From Corynebacterium imitans (lineage in GTDB: Bacteria > Actinomycetota > Actinomycetes > Mycobacteriales > Mycobacteriaceae), in assembly GCF_000739455.1 (NCBI RefSeq), contig NZ_CP009211.1, positions 124,001 to 188,000 of the forward strand: a stretch of 64,000 nt of DNA. Direction: 5' to 3'. The notes beneath the pieces are model-generated. The model saw only the letters and a list, made by a program, of their open reading frames with translations. It was not told where the DNA came from and did no database searches. The translations under genes and the position numbers were made by a program. Of this stretch, positions 37,184 to 44,630 are shown in pieces (the first letter of the stretch is position 1; every line of letters starts with the position of its first letter).

Positions 37184-38358
37184 CAATTGGCCTCCGCCGC
37201 GGTCTTCGTAAGCGCGCGTCTGGTGAGAAGCATGATGACGAGAGCGATCGCTGTCAGCACCGAAGCGACCCAAACCGGCGCGAGCAGCCCCAGCCCGGTC
37301 GCGAGCCCGAGCGCACCAAGCACGGGCCCCGCTGCAGCTCCGATATTCAATGCTGCGGTTGCGTACGAACCGCCCATCGTTGGCGCACCCGATGCTGCAT
37401 ACAGCACACGCGTGATCAGAGTACTGCCGACGCCGAACGACAGGAATCCCTGAACGAGGACGAGGACGATAAGCGCAACGGGATGAGATGCGACCACTGC
37501 CAACACGATCCAGCCTGTCAGCAATAGCGGTCCGCCGACTGCGAGCACGAGGCCAGGTCGTTGATCTGATAGTCGTCCTGCGATCGTGACGCCAAGGAAC
37601 GATCCGATGCCGAACATCACCAGCGCGACGGACACCCACGCTTCGGCCAAGCCCGCGGTCTCGGTCACGATGGGTGCCAGGAAGGTGAATGCCGCAAAGG
37701 TCCCTCCGTTGATCAGCGCTCCGAGTGCCATGGCCAGGATGAGCCGCGGCGTCGCCAACTGGCTGAGCTCGACACGGAGCCTTGGTGAGGTCGCGCTAGT
37801 CTCGCTCCGACCAACATTGTTCGTGACGCCACGAATGACTCCAACGGCCGCGGGAATACAGAGGATGGCGATCGCCCAGAACGTCGTTCGCCAGCCCAGC
37901 GCTGTGCCGAGCAGTGCCCCGGCGGGGACGCCCACGACGGTTGCGATCGTCGTGCCGGAGAGCAGGATCGACAGTGCACGCCCCTTCTGGTTCGCTGGCA
38001 CGAGGGTAGTGGCCGTGCTCAGTGCTACGGCGAGGAATCCTGCGTTTGCGAGAGCGCTGAGCACCCGGGTGATGAGCAGGAGAGAGAACACTGGTGTCAT
38101 CGCTCCGATGACGTGGCTTCCCGCGAACACGAGAAGGCAAACGATCAATGTGAGCCGCGGTGGCCAACGGCGAGCGAATGCCGCCATCACTGGCGCGCCG
38201 ACGACCATACCGACTGCGAATGCGGAGGTCAGCAGGCCCGCAGTGCCGACCGAGACGTCAAGTTCGGTCGCGATCGCGGGGAGCAATCCCGCGAGCATGA
38301 ATTCTGAAGTGCCCATGACGAAGACCGCCAGGGCAAGCATGTAGAGGGCAAAAGGCAT
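37183..38358 (-). CDS. cmx: Chloramphenicol efflux MFS transporter Cmx
   Basis: A 391-aa protein with 12 predicted membrane spans, of the CmlA/Cmr/Cmx drug:proton antiporter group. The N-terminus 'LYMLALAVFVMGTSEFMLAG' is characteristic, and 'SILLSGTTIATVVGVPAGAL' carries the antiporter motif C (G-x-x-x-G-P). It exports chloramphenicol across the cytoplasmic membrane. The start follows CTCGGAG. The gene is complete and remains between the right end of the outer transposon and its promoter region. A short leader frame lies upstream, so inducible translation as in other chloramphenicol exporters is possible. Confidence 0.95.
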   Translation of the reverse strand: MPFALYMLALAVFVMGTSEFMLAGLLPAIATELDVSVGTAGLLTSAFAVGMVVGAPVMAAFARRWPPRLTLIVCLLVFAGSHVIGAMTPVFSLLLITRVLSALANAGFLAVALSTATTLVPANQKGRALSILLSGTTIATVVGVPAGALLGTALGWRTTFWAIAILCIPAAVGVIRGVTNNVGRSETSATSPRLRVELSQLATPRLILAMALGALINGGTFAAFTFLAPIVTETAGLAEAWVSVALVMFGIGSFLGVTIAGRLSDQRPGLVLAVGGPLLLTGWIVLAVVASHPVALIVLVLVQGFLSFGVGSTLITRVLYAASGAPTMGGSYATAALNIGAAAGPVLGALGLATGLGLLAPVWVASVLTAIALVIMLLTRRALTKTAAEAN

Positions 38359-38379
38359 CGAGTACTCCGAGGTGTGAGA

Positions 38380-38433
38380 TCAAGAAATGGTTCTTCTTGT
38401 CACCACGGCCAGCGCCCCGGGTACGCCAGACAT
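38380..38433 (-). promoter_or_regulatory. Candidate short leader ORF before cmx
   Basis: A 17-codon frame, ATG to TGA, ends 22 bp before the cmx start. Its peptide includes 'GALAVVTRRTIS'. An inverted repeat CAAGAA/TTCTTG overlaps its end, and a CGCCCAC/GTGGGCG stem overlaps its start. Translation attenuation by chloramphenicol is known for cmlA and for a Rhodococcus cmr gene. Here the ribosome site is weak, so this is a guess from layout. Confidence 0.3.
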
Positions 38434-38636
38434 ACGCCCACACAGATCGTGGGCGTCGTAACTAGTGGTTCAAGGGGCTGGCGGTGTGACCGACAACCCC
38501 TGACCTGTCTGATTCGGGACTCGACATGCCCCAAACTCTAACATGCCTTCAATGGCAAGCGGTCTGGACAGATACTTCTTGAATCGGCACGGTGTCATTA
38601 CGGGCGGGGGCCAGAACAACGTCCCTGGACATCACA

Positions 38637-38968
38637 CCTAGGCGGGAGGCACCCATCTTCATTTGGATGGCGGTTTCGTCCTCGCGAGCTGCGACGATGG
38701 ACTTTTCGGCGAAAAGATTGGTTCGGGCCACCGCCGGGTCGTCGTCGATCTCCTTGGCCTCCTCCCGCGACAAGGGGCCCTTGACTACCGCGTCGGTGCC
38801 GTCGAGCACCGTGCCCACCGCCGAGTCGAAGGTGGAAGAGAGCATGGCGGTAAACATCAGCGCCCCGGAAAGAAACGCGGTGCCGAGGACGACCGAGAGG
38901 ACGGTCAGGGCGAGCCGGAGCTTGTGCGCTGCGACATTGCGCAGCGACACTTTCGTCATCGGGCGCAT
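38637..38968 (-). pseudogene. ABC transporter permease (FtsX/MacB type), 5' part
   Basis: The first 110 codons cover the first membrane span ('LALTVLSVVLGTAFLSGALM') and the start of the extracytoplasmic domain. The frame then runs into the transposon and stops at 38549. The original gene continued at 28073. It starts 3 bp after the ATPase stop, so both formed one operon. Confidence 0.92.
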
Positions 38969-38971
38969 ACG

Positions 38972-39718
38972 CTATCCCTCAATCCCGGCCATGACCTGCA
39001 AGATCGCGTCCATGGTGGGGTGCGCGAGCTCGTCGATAATCGCGCCGTCGCGCAGGAAGATGACGCGGTCGGCGAAGGAGGCGGCGCGCGCGTCGTGGGT
39101 GACGATGACGACTGTTTGGTCGTCGCTGTCCACCGCGGTGCGCAGAATGCGTAGGACCTCCGTAGAGGAGTTGGAGTCGAGGTTGCCGGTCGGCTCGTCG
39201 CCGAAGATGATTTCGGGGCGCGAGACCAGCGCGCGGGCGCAGGCCACGCGCTGCTGCTGGCCGCCGGAAAGCTCGGCGGGGCGGTGGTTAAGCCGCTCGT
39301 GAAGGCCAAGCCGGCGCGTGATTTGCGCAAACCACTCCTGGTCGATCGTGCCGCCGGCGATATCCGTAGGCAGCGTGATGTTTTCCGCCGCCGTTAGGGT
39401 GGGGACCAGGTTGAAGGACTGGAAGATGAAGCCGAGGCGGTCGCGGCGCAGGGTGGTCAGCGCCCCGTCGTGAAGCGAGGAGAGCTCCGTGTCGCCGAGG
39501 AAAACCTCGCCGGAGGTGGCCGAGTCGAGCCCGGCCATCACGTGCATCAGTGTGGACTTGCCGGAGCCAGAGGGGCCCATGATGGCGGTGAACTCGCCGC
39601 GGCGGAACTCCACGTTGACCCCGTCGAGTGCGCGAACCTGCGTGTCGCCCTCACCGTAGGTTTTGACCAAGTCGACCGCCCGGGCAGCGGGCACTGATGC
39701 ACGTTCCATGCTGCCCAT
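38972..39718 (-). CDS. ABC transporter ATP-binding protein (MacB/LolD type)
   Basis: A 248-aa ATPase with Walker A 'GPSGSGKST' (about 51), signature 'LSGGQQQRV', Walker B 'IIFGDEP' and the H-loop 'VTHD'. It belongs to the family that works with FtsX-type permeases, using mechanical transmission to move lipoproteins, peptides or lipids at the outer leaflet. Its partner gene is the permease directly downstream, now split by the resistance element, so the transporter should be non-functional. Starts at codon 1 or codon 4 (MERASV) are both possible. The TetR-like gene upstream on the same strand may regulate it. Confidence 0.9.
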   Translation of the reverse strand: MGSMERASVPAARAVDLVKTYGEGDTQVRALDGVNVEFRRGEFTAIMGPSGSGKSTLMHVMAGLDSATSGEVFLGDTELSSLHDGALTTLRRDRLGFIFQSFNLVPTLTAAENITLPTDIAGGTIDQEWFAQITRRLGLHERLNHRPAELSGGQQQRVACARALVSRPEIIFGDEPTGNLDSNSSTEVLRILRTAVDSDDQTVVIVTHDARAASFADRVIFLRDGAIIDELAHPTMDAILQVMAGIEG

Positions 39719-39733
39719 TGTGTCATGGCGCAG

Positions 39734-41119
39734 TTAATTCGAGCGCAACTCCAAGGCGTTGATCATGCCGCGCAGCCCGATGTCCATGATGCGGGAGCTG
39801 ACCTGGAAGCAGAACTCCGGGGTCCGGTAGCGCAGTGCGCCCACCGTGACGAGCTGGGCGATGCCGTGCACGGCGGCCCACAGCGCCATCATCTGGGTGT
39901 AGAGCACCCAGGTGGAGCGCGGACCCTCGGACTCGGAAATCGCGTCGCGCACGATGTTCATCAGGAACGTAAAGGCCTTGCCCATGTCGAAGGGCTGGGC
40001 CATCCCGCCCTCGTCGTCGAAGGAGACGGGGACGATGGAACGGCTGGAAATCTCGATCAGTGCGACGAAGCCGACTGGGTCGTTCAGCGCGTACTCGATG
40101 TAGCCGAAGCCGGCCGCCTTGATGAAGGTCAGGCTCGGCGAGCCGTCGGGCACGAACGACGCCTGGCGCATGATGGCCTGGGTGTTCGCCTCGTCGAGGT
40201 AGATCTCCAGTTCGCGGAGGAGGGACTGGTCGCCGTCGAAAAGCTGGGTGGCGGTATTCAGTGGGATACCTGCCCGCTCCGCCGCGTTGGCCAGGGAGAA
40301 GTTGGCGAGCCCGTCCGCCACGACCTCCTCGGCACCGCCGCGCAGGATGGCCTCGCGGATCTCGTCCTTGGTGCCGCGCGGCATGTCCTTGGCCAGCGTG
40401 GTCCATTTCTCGGAGACCGGGCCGGGGATGGTGTCCGGGTCGAAGCGGAGAATGTTGCCCTCGCCCATGGTGTTGCACATGCCGGAGAGCATGGAGTTCA
40501 TGGCGGCCTGGAACGTTTGGCGCTTCGCCGTCGGGGAGAGGTGGCGCATGATGCCGAAGGTGGCCAGGTGCGCCAGGCCGTGCGCCTCGGAAAGCAGGGC
40601 GAGCGTGCCGGTGATCAGGAGGTCTTCCTGTATCGGGTGGCCCAGCTCGTTGATTGCCTCGACGAGGAGGTTGAGCACGCGCGCACTGACCTCGGGGAAC
40701 GTGTCCGGGTTGAGGGGGCGCTTGATCTCGTCCTCGATGTTGGGGAAGTCCTCGGTGACCTGCGAGTGGCTGTAGGCCGCGAAGTAGGTCGGGTTGTCCA
40801 GCGCGGCGTTGAAGTAGCCGGTGGCGTTTGCCAGTACGCGCTTGATGATCGGCACGTCCTCCGGGAGCTTCGCCAGCTCGCGGTCGGCATAGTCGCGCAG
40901 GCGGTCGTTGAGGAACTCGGTGACCCCGGCGAAGAGGGCGGGATCATCTGCGTAGAGCGCGCGGGCCTCATCCAGCGGGATGTCGGCCTGGTCAGCGGCG
41001 CGTTCCAGCGTGAGCGCCTCTTTATCGCCGCGGCCCAGAATCTGTGCGGCCGTCTCCAGGAGCCTGTGCTCGACTGAACCGGCGGCGGGCGCGGAAGTAT
41101 CTTGTGCAGTCACGTCCAT
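39734..41119 (-). CDS. Double-length TetR-family regulator (two tandem TetR-like units)
   Basis: The protein has 461 aa, about twice the usual TetR length. Unit 1 begins with a TetR-like HTH ('LTLERAADQADIPLDEARAL', about 47-66) followed by a ligand-domain-like helical part. Unit 2 starts near residue 238 with 'FSLANAAERAGIPLNTATQL' and a second helical domain. The start at MDVTAQDT is preferred over an extension into the intergenic region. It ends 15 bp before the ABC ATPase gene on the same strand, so it probably controls that operon. I see no membrane segment. Ligand and operator are unknown. Confidence 0.75.
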   Translation of the reverse strand: MDVTAQDTSAPAAGSVEHRLLETAAQILGRGDKEALTLERAADQADIPLDEARALYADDPALFAGVTEFLNDRLRDYADRELAKLPEDVPIIKRVLANATGYFNAALDNPTYFAAYSHSQVTEDFPNIEDEIKRPLNPDTFPEVSARVLNLLVEAINELGHPIQEDLLITGTLALLSEAHGLAHLATFGIMRHLSPTAKRQTFQAAMNSMLSGMCNTMGEGNILRFDPDTIPGPVSEKWTTLAKDMPRGTKDEIREAILRGGAEEVVADGLANFSLANAAERAGIPLNTATQLFDGDQSLLRELEIYLDEANTQAIMRQASFVPDGSPSLTFIKAAGFGYIEYALNDPVGFVALIEISSRSIVPVSFDDEGGMAQPFDMGKAFTFLMNIVRDAISESEGPRSTWVLYTQMMALWAAVHGIAQLVTVGALRYRTPEFCFQVSSRIMDIGLRGMINALELRSN

Positions 41120-41250
41120 AAGTCTAGCTGCACTGAGGGTAATCTCCCAGCGCAACGGGCATGTCTTGGGTCGTTCTAAACCGGCGCTCAGTGCCGATTT
41201 ATTGGGGGTTCAGCTCCGGGGTAAAAATCGTAAAAATCCCATAAATGCGC

Positions 41251-41290
41251 CGAATGGGTCTCACACTGTGGAAGGCGTGAGACCCATTCG
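41251..41290 (-). terminator. Long perfect hairpin after the antitoxin-like gene
   Basis: CGAATGGGTCTCAC and GTGAGACCCATTCG form a 14-bp stem around a 12-nt loop. On the minus strand it lies 23 bp after the small-gene stop and is followed by GCGCATTTATGGGATTTTT. Confidence 0.7.
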
Positions 41291-41313
41291 GGGGGGAGAA
41301 GTTGGACGAGCGC

Positions 41314-41487
41314 TTACTCGTTCCCCAGCTTCTTATCCGCAGCGTCGCGGACCTGGTCAACCTTGTCGTGCTTGTCCTCGCCCAGCTTGTCCTTTGCGGC
41401 GTCAGCGGCCTTGTCCAGGCCCTGGTCCGTAACCTGCTCGGCCTTGTCGGAGTTCAGTGCATCCTTTGCCTTATCAAAAACGCCCAT
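41314..41487 (-). CDS. Small MT0933/Rv0909-type antitoxin-like protein
   Basis: A 57-aa charged helical protein ('MGVFDKAKDALNSDKAEQVT' at the N-terminus, then repeated DKxxDxxxDxADKKLG). It resembles the MT0933-type antitoxin family (Rv0909 in M. tuberculosis) by its Lys/Asp heptad pattern; the CsbD family looks similar. AAAGGATTAGC lies just upstream of ATG. No toxin gene is adjacent. A hairpin terminator follows. The function is not established. Confidence 0.68.
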   Translation of the reverse strand: MGVFDKAKDALNSDKAEQVTDQGLDKAADAAKDKLGEDKHDKVDQVRDAADKKLGNE

Positions 41488-41608
41488 TGTGCTAATCCTT
41501 TCGTTGCGTATCTACTAATCTGTTCGTCCCTCTTGGGAACCAACGTGCCCCAACATAACGACGTACCGCACCCGCGTCGACCGATCGCAGTGAGTTGTAA
41601 GGGAATCG

Positions 41609-42280
41609 TTATTTTGCCGGCTGGGCATTTCGCTTCTCGACGCCACGCACCCACGCAATCGTCGGATAGGTAACAGGCAACAGGATGACCTCCATCAGCG
41701 TCTTCCACACAAAGCCGACCAGGACATAGTTGATGAAGTCGCCCGGGGTGGCGATCCCGATCACGCTGGCGGCGATGGCGCAGAACAACAGCGTGTCCAA
41801 GAATTCGCCGACGACGGTCGAGCCGATCAGCCGCGCCCAGAGGTGCCCCATGCCGAAGCGGTCCTTCATCTTTTGCAGCACCCACGCATTCGACAGTTGC
41901 CCCACCACGTAGCCGGCAAGCGAGGCCAGCACGATCTGCGGCACCAGGCCAAGTACGGCGGCGAAGGTGTCCTGCATGTCGTAGAAACCGGCCGGAGGCA
42001 GCCAGATCGCAATGTAGAAGGAGACCACCGCAAGCACGGCGATGCCGAAGCCGGTAAAGATCGCGCGGCGGGCCGCCTTGAAGCCGTAGACCTCCGCGAT
42101 CACGTCGCCGATGACGTAGGAGATGGGGAAGAGGAAGAACGCGCCGTCGGTAATCAAAGGCCCCAACTCCACGCCCTTCTGGGCCGTGATGTTGGAGATG
42201 AGAAAGACCGCGCAGAACACCGCGAGCAGCACCGAATACGGCGAGCGGGTGGCGGGCGGTGGGGTGGAAGGAAGTGTCAC
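41609..42280 (-). CDS. Queuosine precursor transporter (YhhQ/VUT family)
   Basis: About 223 aa with six predicted spans. Family features are 'FLISNITAQKGVELG', 'FPISYVIGDVIAEVYGFKAA' and 'GEFLDTLLFCAIA'. Members import queuosine precursors (preQ0, preQ1 or queuine). The GTG at 42280 is chosen; a second GTG six codons earlier is possible, and no clear ribosome site is visible for either. The gene is divergent from GluQRS with about 38 bp between starts, so both probably share one control region. Together with tgt at 24 kb this points to uptake and salvage of a 7-deazaguanine base. Confidence 0.85.
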   Translation of the reverse strand: MTLPSTPPPATRSPYSVLLAVFCAVFLISNITAQKGVELGPLITDGAFFLFPISYVIGDVIAEVYGFKAARRAIFTGFGIAVLAVVSFYIAIWLPPAGFYDMQDTFAAVLGLVPQIVLASLAGYVVGQLSNAWVLQKMKDRFGMGHLWARLIGSTVVGEFLDTLLFCAIAASVIGIATPGDFINYVLVGFVWKTLMEVILLPVTYPTIAWVRGVEKRNAQPAK

Positions 42281-42318
42281 GAGTGAGTATTCAACCACAG
42301 GGGAAGTAGTCTCGGGGC

Positions 42319-43224
42319 ATGCCTGCTGGAAGATACGCGCCCTCGCCGAGCGGCGACCTGCACTTTGGCAACCTGCGCACCGCGGTGCTCGCGTGGCTGT
42401 TCGCCCGCCAGACCGATCGGGCGTGCTACCTGCGCGTCGAGGACATCGACTCGGAGCGCTCCAGCATGGAATCCGCCGCGCGCCAGATCTCAGACCTAGA
42501 AGCGCTGGGCCTGAACTTCGACCCGCCGGTGACCTATCAGTCCGACAACGACGAGCGCTACCGCGCCGCGCTGGGAAAGCTCGACGTGTACGAGTGCTAC
42601 TGCACGCGCCGCGACATCCGCGAGGCCGCCAGCGCACCGCACGCTCAGCCCGGCATGTACCCGGGGACCTGCCGCGACCTCACCGAGGCGCAGCGCAAGG
42701 CCAAGCGCGCGGAACTCGCCGAGCAGGGGCGCATGCCCGCGCTGCGGCTGCGCGCCGGGTGTGCGGAGTGGAGCGTGCGCGACTTCTACGCAGGTGAAGT
42801 GGTTGGGGCGGTTGACGACGTCATCCTGCGTCGCGGCGGCAACCTCAACCAGGCGCAGGCCGGCGACTGGGCGTACAACCTCGCCGTGGTTGTCGACGAC
42901 GGCGAGCAAGGCATCGACCAAGTCGTCCGCGGCGACGACCTCATGTTCTCCGCACCGGCGCAGGCGTATCTGGCGCACCTGCTGGGGTACGCGCAGCCCG
43001 AGTATGTGCATGTGCCGCTCGTGGTGAATTCGGAAGGCCGTAGGCTGGCCAAGCGCGACGGGGCCGTCACGTTGCGGGAGATGCTGCGCGAAAAGGAAAT
43101 CGCGGAGGTGGTCGGCCAGATTGCCGTCTCTATCGGTTGCCCTGGTGTGGAGTCCGTGGACGGGCTGCTGACAGACTTCGACCCAGGGGCGCTGCCGCGC
43201 GAACCCTGGGTCTGGTCTGGCTAG
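42319..43224 (+). CDS. gluQ: Glutamyl-Q tRNA(Asp) synthetase
   Basis: A 301-aa paralogue of the GluRS catalytic domain without an anticodon-binding domain. It has '[17 protein letters not shown]' (HIGH-like), the zinc ligands C-Y-C and YPGTC (about residues 94-115) and a KMSKS-like 'RRLAKRDGA'. GluQRS attaches glutamate to the queuosine base of tRNA-Asp. It therefore only makes sense in a cell with queuosine, in agreement with tgt and the divergent transporter gene. The start ATG is preceded by GGGGAAG, though with a long spacer, and the length is normal. Confidence 0.9.
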   Translation: MPAGRYAPSPSGDLHFGNLRTAVLAWLFARQTDRACYLRVEDIDSERSSMESAARQISDLEALGLNFDPPVTYQSDNDERYRAALGKLDVYECYCTRRDIREAASAPHAQPGMYPGTCRDLTEAQRKAKRAELAEQGRMPALRLRAGCAEWSVRDFYAGEVVGAVDDVILRRGGNLNQAQAGDWAYNLAVVVDDGEQGIDQVVRGDDLMFSAPAQAYLAHLLGYAQPEYVHVPLVVNSEGRRLAKRDGAVTLREMLREKEIAEVVGQIAVSIGCPGVESVDGLLTDFDPGALPREPWVWSG

Positions 43225-43234
43225 TTGTGTCTGG

Positions 43235-43729
43235 CTAGTTGCTCGAGTCGCGAGCGCCGAGAGCAGCGTCGATGCGCAGGATGCCGGAGCCGTCCGTGCC
43301 GACGAGCTCGAGCTGGTCGATGATCTCGCTGACCGATGACTCCTCGCTGATCTGCTCATCGAGGAACCAGGTCAGCAGGCTGCGGGACTCCAGGTCGCCC
43401 ACCTCGTCTGCGACGCGGGTGATCTTGCGGATAGCTTCAGAGACCTTCTTCTCGTGCTTCAGCGCCGCCTTGAATGCCTCAACCGGCGAGGAGATCTGCG
43501 GTGCCTCGATCTCGATGCTCTTGAGCTCGACGCGCTCGCCGCGGTCCAGGAGGTGCTGGGTGAACTTCATTGCGTGGTCGCACTCCTCCCGTGCCTGCTC
43601 AGCGAACCAGGCGCTCATGCCCGGGAATGACAGAGCGTCCATCTCGTTGGCCAGGTGGCGGTAGAGGTACGCGGCCAGGTACTCGTCGGTGACCTGGTTA
43701 TTCATGACGTCGCGAAGTTTTGCGTCCAT
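43235..43729 (-). CDS. ftn: Ferritin
   Basis: A 164-aa four-helix ferritin. Ferroxidase residues are visible in 'VTDEYLAAYLYRHLANEM', 'AREECDHAMKF' (E-x-x-H) and 'WFLDEQISEE'. It oxidises and stores iron in the cytoplasm. The start at MDAKLRD is followed by the typical first helix. It is convergent with gluQ, with only 10 bp between stops. A DtxR-like box lies 45 bp upstream of the start, consistent with control by iron. Confidence 0.9.
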   Translation of the reverse strand: MDAKLRDVMNNQVTDEYLAAYLYRHLANEMDALSFPGMSAWFAEQAREECDHAMKFTQHLLDRGERVELKSIEIEAPQISSPVEAFKAALKHEKKVSEAIRKITRVADEVGDLESRSLLTWFLDEQISEESSVSEIIDQLELVGTDGSGILRIDAALGARDSSN

Positions 43730-43773
43730 GGTGGTTGTGCCTTTCGTCGATGTAGTTGGGCGTTGGGACGTTG

Positions 43774-43792
43774 GGAACTAAGCCTACCCTAA
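43774..43792 (-). promoter_or_regulatory. Candidate DtxR iron box upstream of ferritin
   Basis: TTAGGGTAGGCTTAGTTCC on the minus strand matches the DtxR consensus TTAGGTTAGCCTAACCTAA well in its left half and centre and poorly at the right end. In corynebacteria DtxR activates ftn in iron-replete cells. The position would suit either activation or repression. Confidence 0.5.
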
Positions 43793-43991
43793 GTTTAGTC
43801 CGAAAGGTTCGGAGTGGGTACGGGGATAGCATGACAAATTCTACGCCGATATCTTCGGTGGCCTGGGGGGCATGGGGCGGGTTCGCTATTTGCGCTTCAT
43901 GGCGGATTTTTCACGGCCTTCGGGGTTAAGCGACAAAATGTGTGCTTTTGTGCCGGGATTCCCGGTGGTCTGCCGTGCCGTTGGTTCTTCT

Positions 43992-44011
43992 AAATGGAGC
44001 TAGCTCCGTTT
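43992..44011. repeat. 20-bp palindrome, copy A (one mismatch)
   Basis: AAATGGAGCTAGCTCCGTTT is the palindrome of copy B with one base changed. It is preceded by TCT and followed by GGGTT, as copy B is. Confidence 0.75.
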
Positions 44012-44060
44012 GGGTTGGAGGCGGGTGGAAAACGCCTGGTCGTGTGAAACCGGTTGGTCT

Positions 44061-44080
44061 AAATGGAGCTAGCTCCATTT
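44061..44080. repeat. 20-bp perfect palindrome, copy B
   Basis: AAATGGAGCTAGCTCCATTT is fully self-complementary. It begins 69 bp after copy A and shares flanks TCT and GGGTT with it. Confidence 0.8.
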
Positions 44081-44216
44081 GGGTTAGGCGCTGGGCCGGG
44101 GTGTAGGTGGCGGACAGGGCATGGATTTAGGCTCGCCAAATAAGGTCCGAAAAGCACACACTCCGTCGCTTAACCGCTAAACCCCGCCCCCAAATAGACC
44201 CCCGCAAAAACTAAGG

Positions 44217-44302
44217 GGACCCCACGCACCTGCCAGAGCTCGCTGACCCTTGCTGCGTTCCCGCCCTGGGGGAGTTCACAAGATAAGCACCGCGTGGGAT
44301 CC
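44217..44302 (-). ncRNA. ffs: Small bacterial SRP RNA (4.5S)
   Basis: On the minus strand GGATCCCACGC pairs with GCGTGGGGTCC to close a long hairpin. At its tip is the conserved SRP core CCAGGGCGGGAACGCAGCAA, with the GCAGCA internal loop that binds Ffh. The 3' flank reads CCTTAGTTTTTGC, a possible terminator. Position close to tRNA-Ser and upstream of dnaX is common for this gene. Confidence 0.88.
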
Positions 44303-44433
44303 TGCCCAACACTGTAGCGAACCGGCCGTGCAAGCTCCAAACCTCTCAGGCGTGCAAGCCTGTGAACTGCGGTTTTGGTGCGATAGGGCGCATGCGCTAA
44401 AGTATTGCACCGACGCTGTGAGCGTTACTCATT

Positions 44434-44522
44434 GGAGGATTCGACTAGCGGCCTATGTCACACGCCTGGAACGCGTGCGGGTAGCAATACCCTCGTGGGT
44501 TCAAATCCCACATCCTCCGCCA
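44434..44522 (+). tRNA. tRNA-Ser (anticodon GGA), CCA encoded
   Basis: The acceptor arm GGAGGAT/ATCCTCC, a long variable arm and the anticodon loop CTGGAAC (GGA) identify a class II serine tRNA. It is the fourth serine isoacceptor in this window. Confidence 0.95.
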
Positions 44523-44630
44523 AATCACCGGCATCTCGCAATTCTGCGGGGTGCCGGTTTTTGTCTTGTCCACGGTAAGATCGCGGGCAAAACGTTATCG
44601 CCGACCCATGATTGGATACGTGAATCGCAC

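Larger units (their letters stand above)
28074..38642. mobile_element. Nested resistance element in a Tn5564-like transposon, with target duplication CCTAGG
   Basis: The element proper runs 28080-38636 (10,557 bp). Its ends are inverted repeats beginning TGTGATGTCCAGGGACGTTG, identical for at least 20 bp. CCTAGG flanks both ends (28074-28079 and 38637-38642). Because CCTAGG is itself a palindrome, the exact edge is ambiguous by up to 6 bp. The outer layer holds cmx and an IS481-family transposase gene in the order cmx-tnp, which matches what I remember of Corynebacterium striatum Tn5564. It carries a Tn5393-like transposon, which in turn carries an IS26 composite. Confidence 0.9.
43801..44216. 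other. Non-coding region with inverted-repeat element and nested palindromes
   Basis: No credible gene lies between the ferritin control region and the SRP RNA. It holds two 26-bp inverted copies of GGTTAAGCGAC-N4-TGTGTGCTTTT (43924-43949 and 44150-44175). Between them lie two copies of a 20-bp palindrome. The whole is about 252 bp from end to end. It could be a MITE-like insertion, a regulator-binding island or a structured RNA. Confidence 0.6.

Noticed and set aside
38258..38443. 61-codon frame overlapping the cmx start in another frame
   Set aside because: It runs into cmx out of frame and has no ribosome site. The shorter leader frame is more plausible.
28080..38636. Genomic island of phage or ICE type
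   Set aside because: No integrase, relaxase or phage genes are present. All junctions are explained by transposon ends and target duplications.
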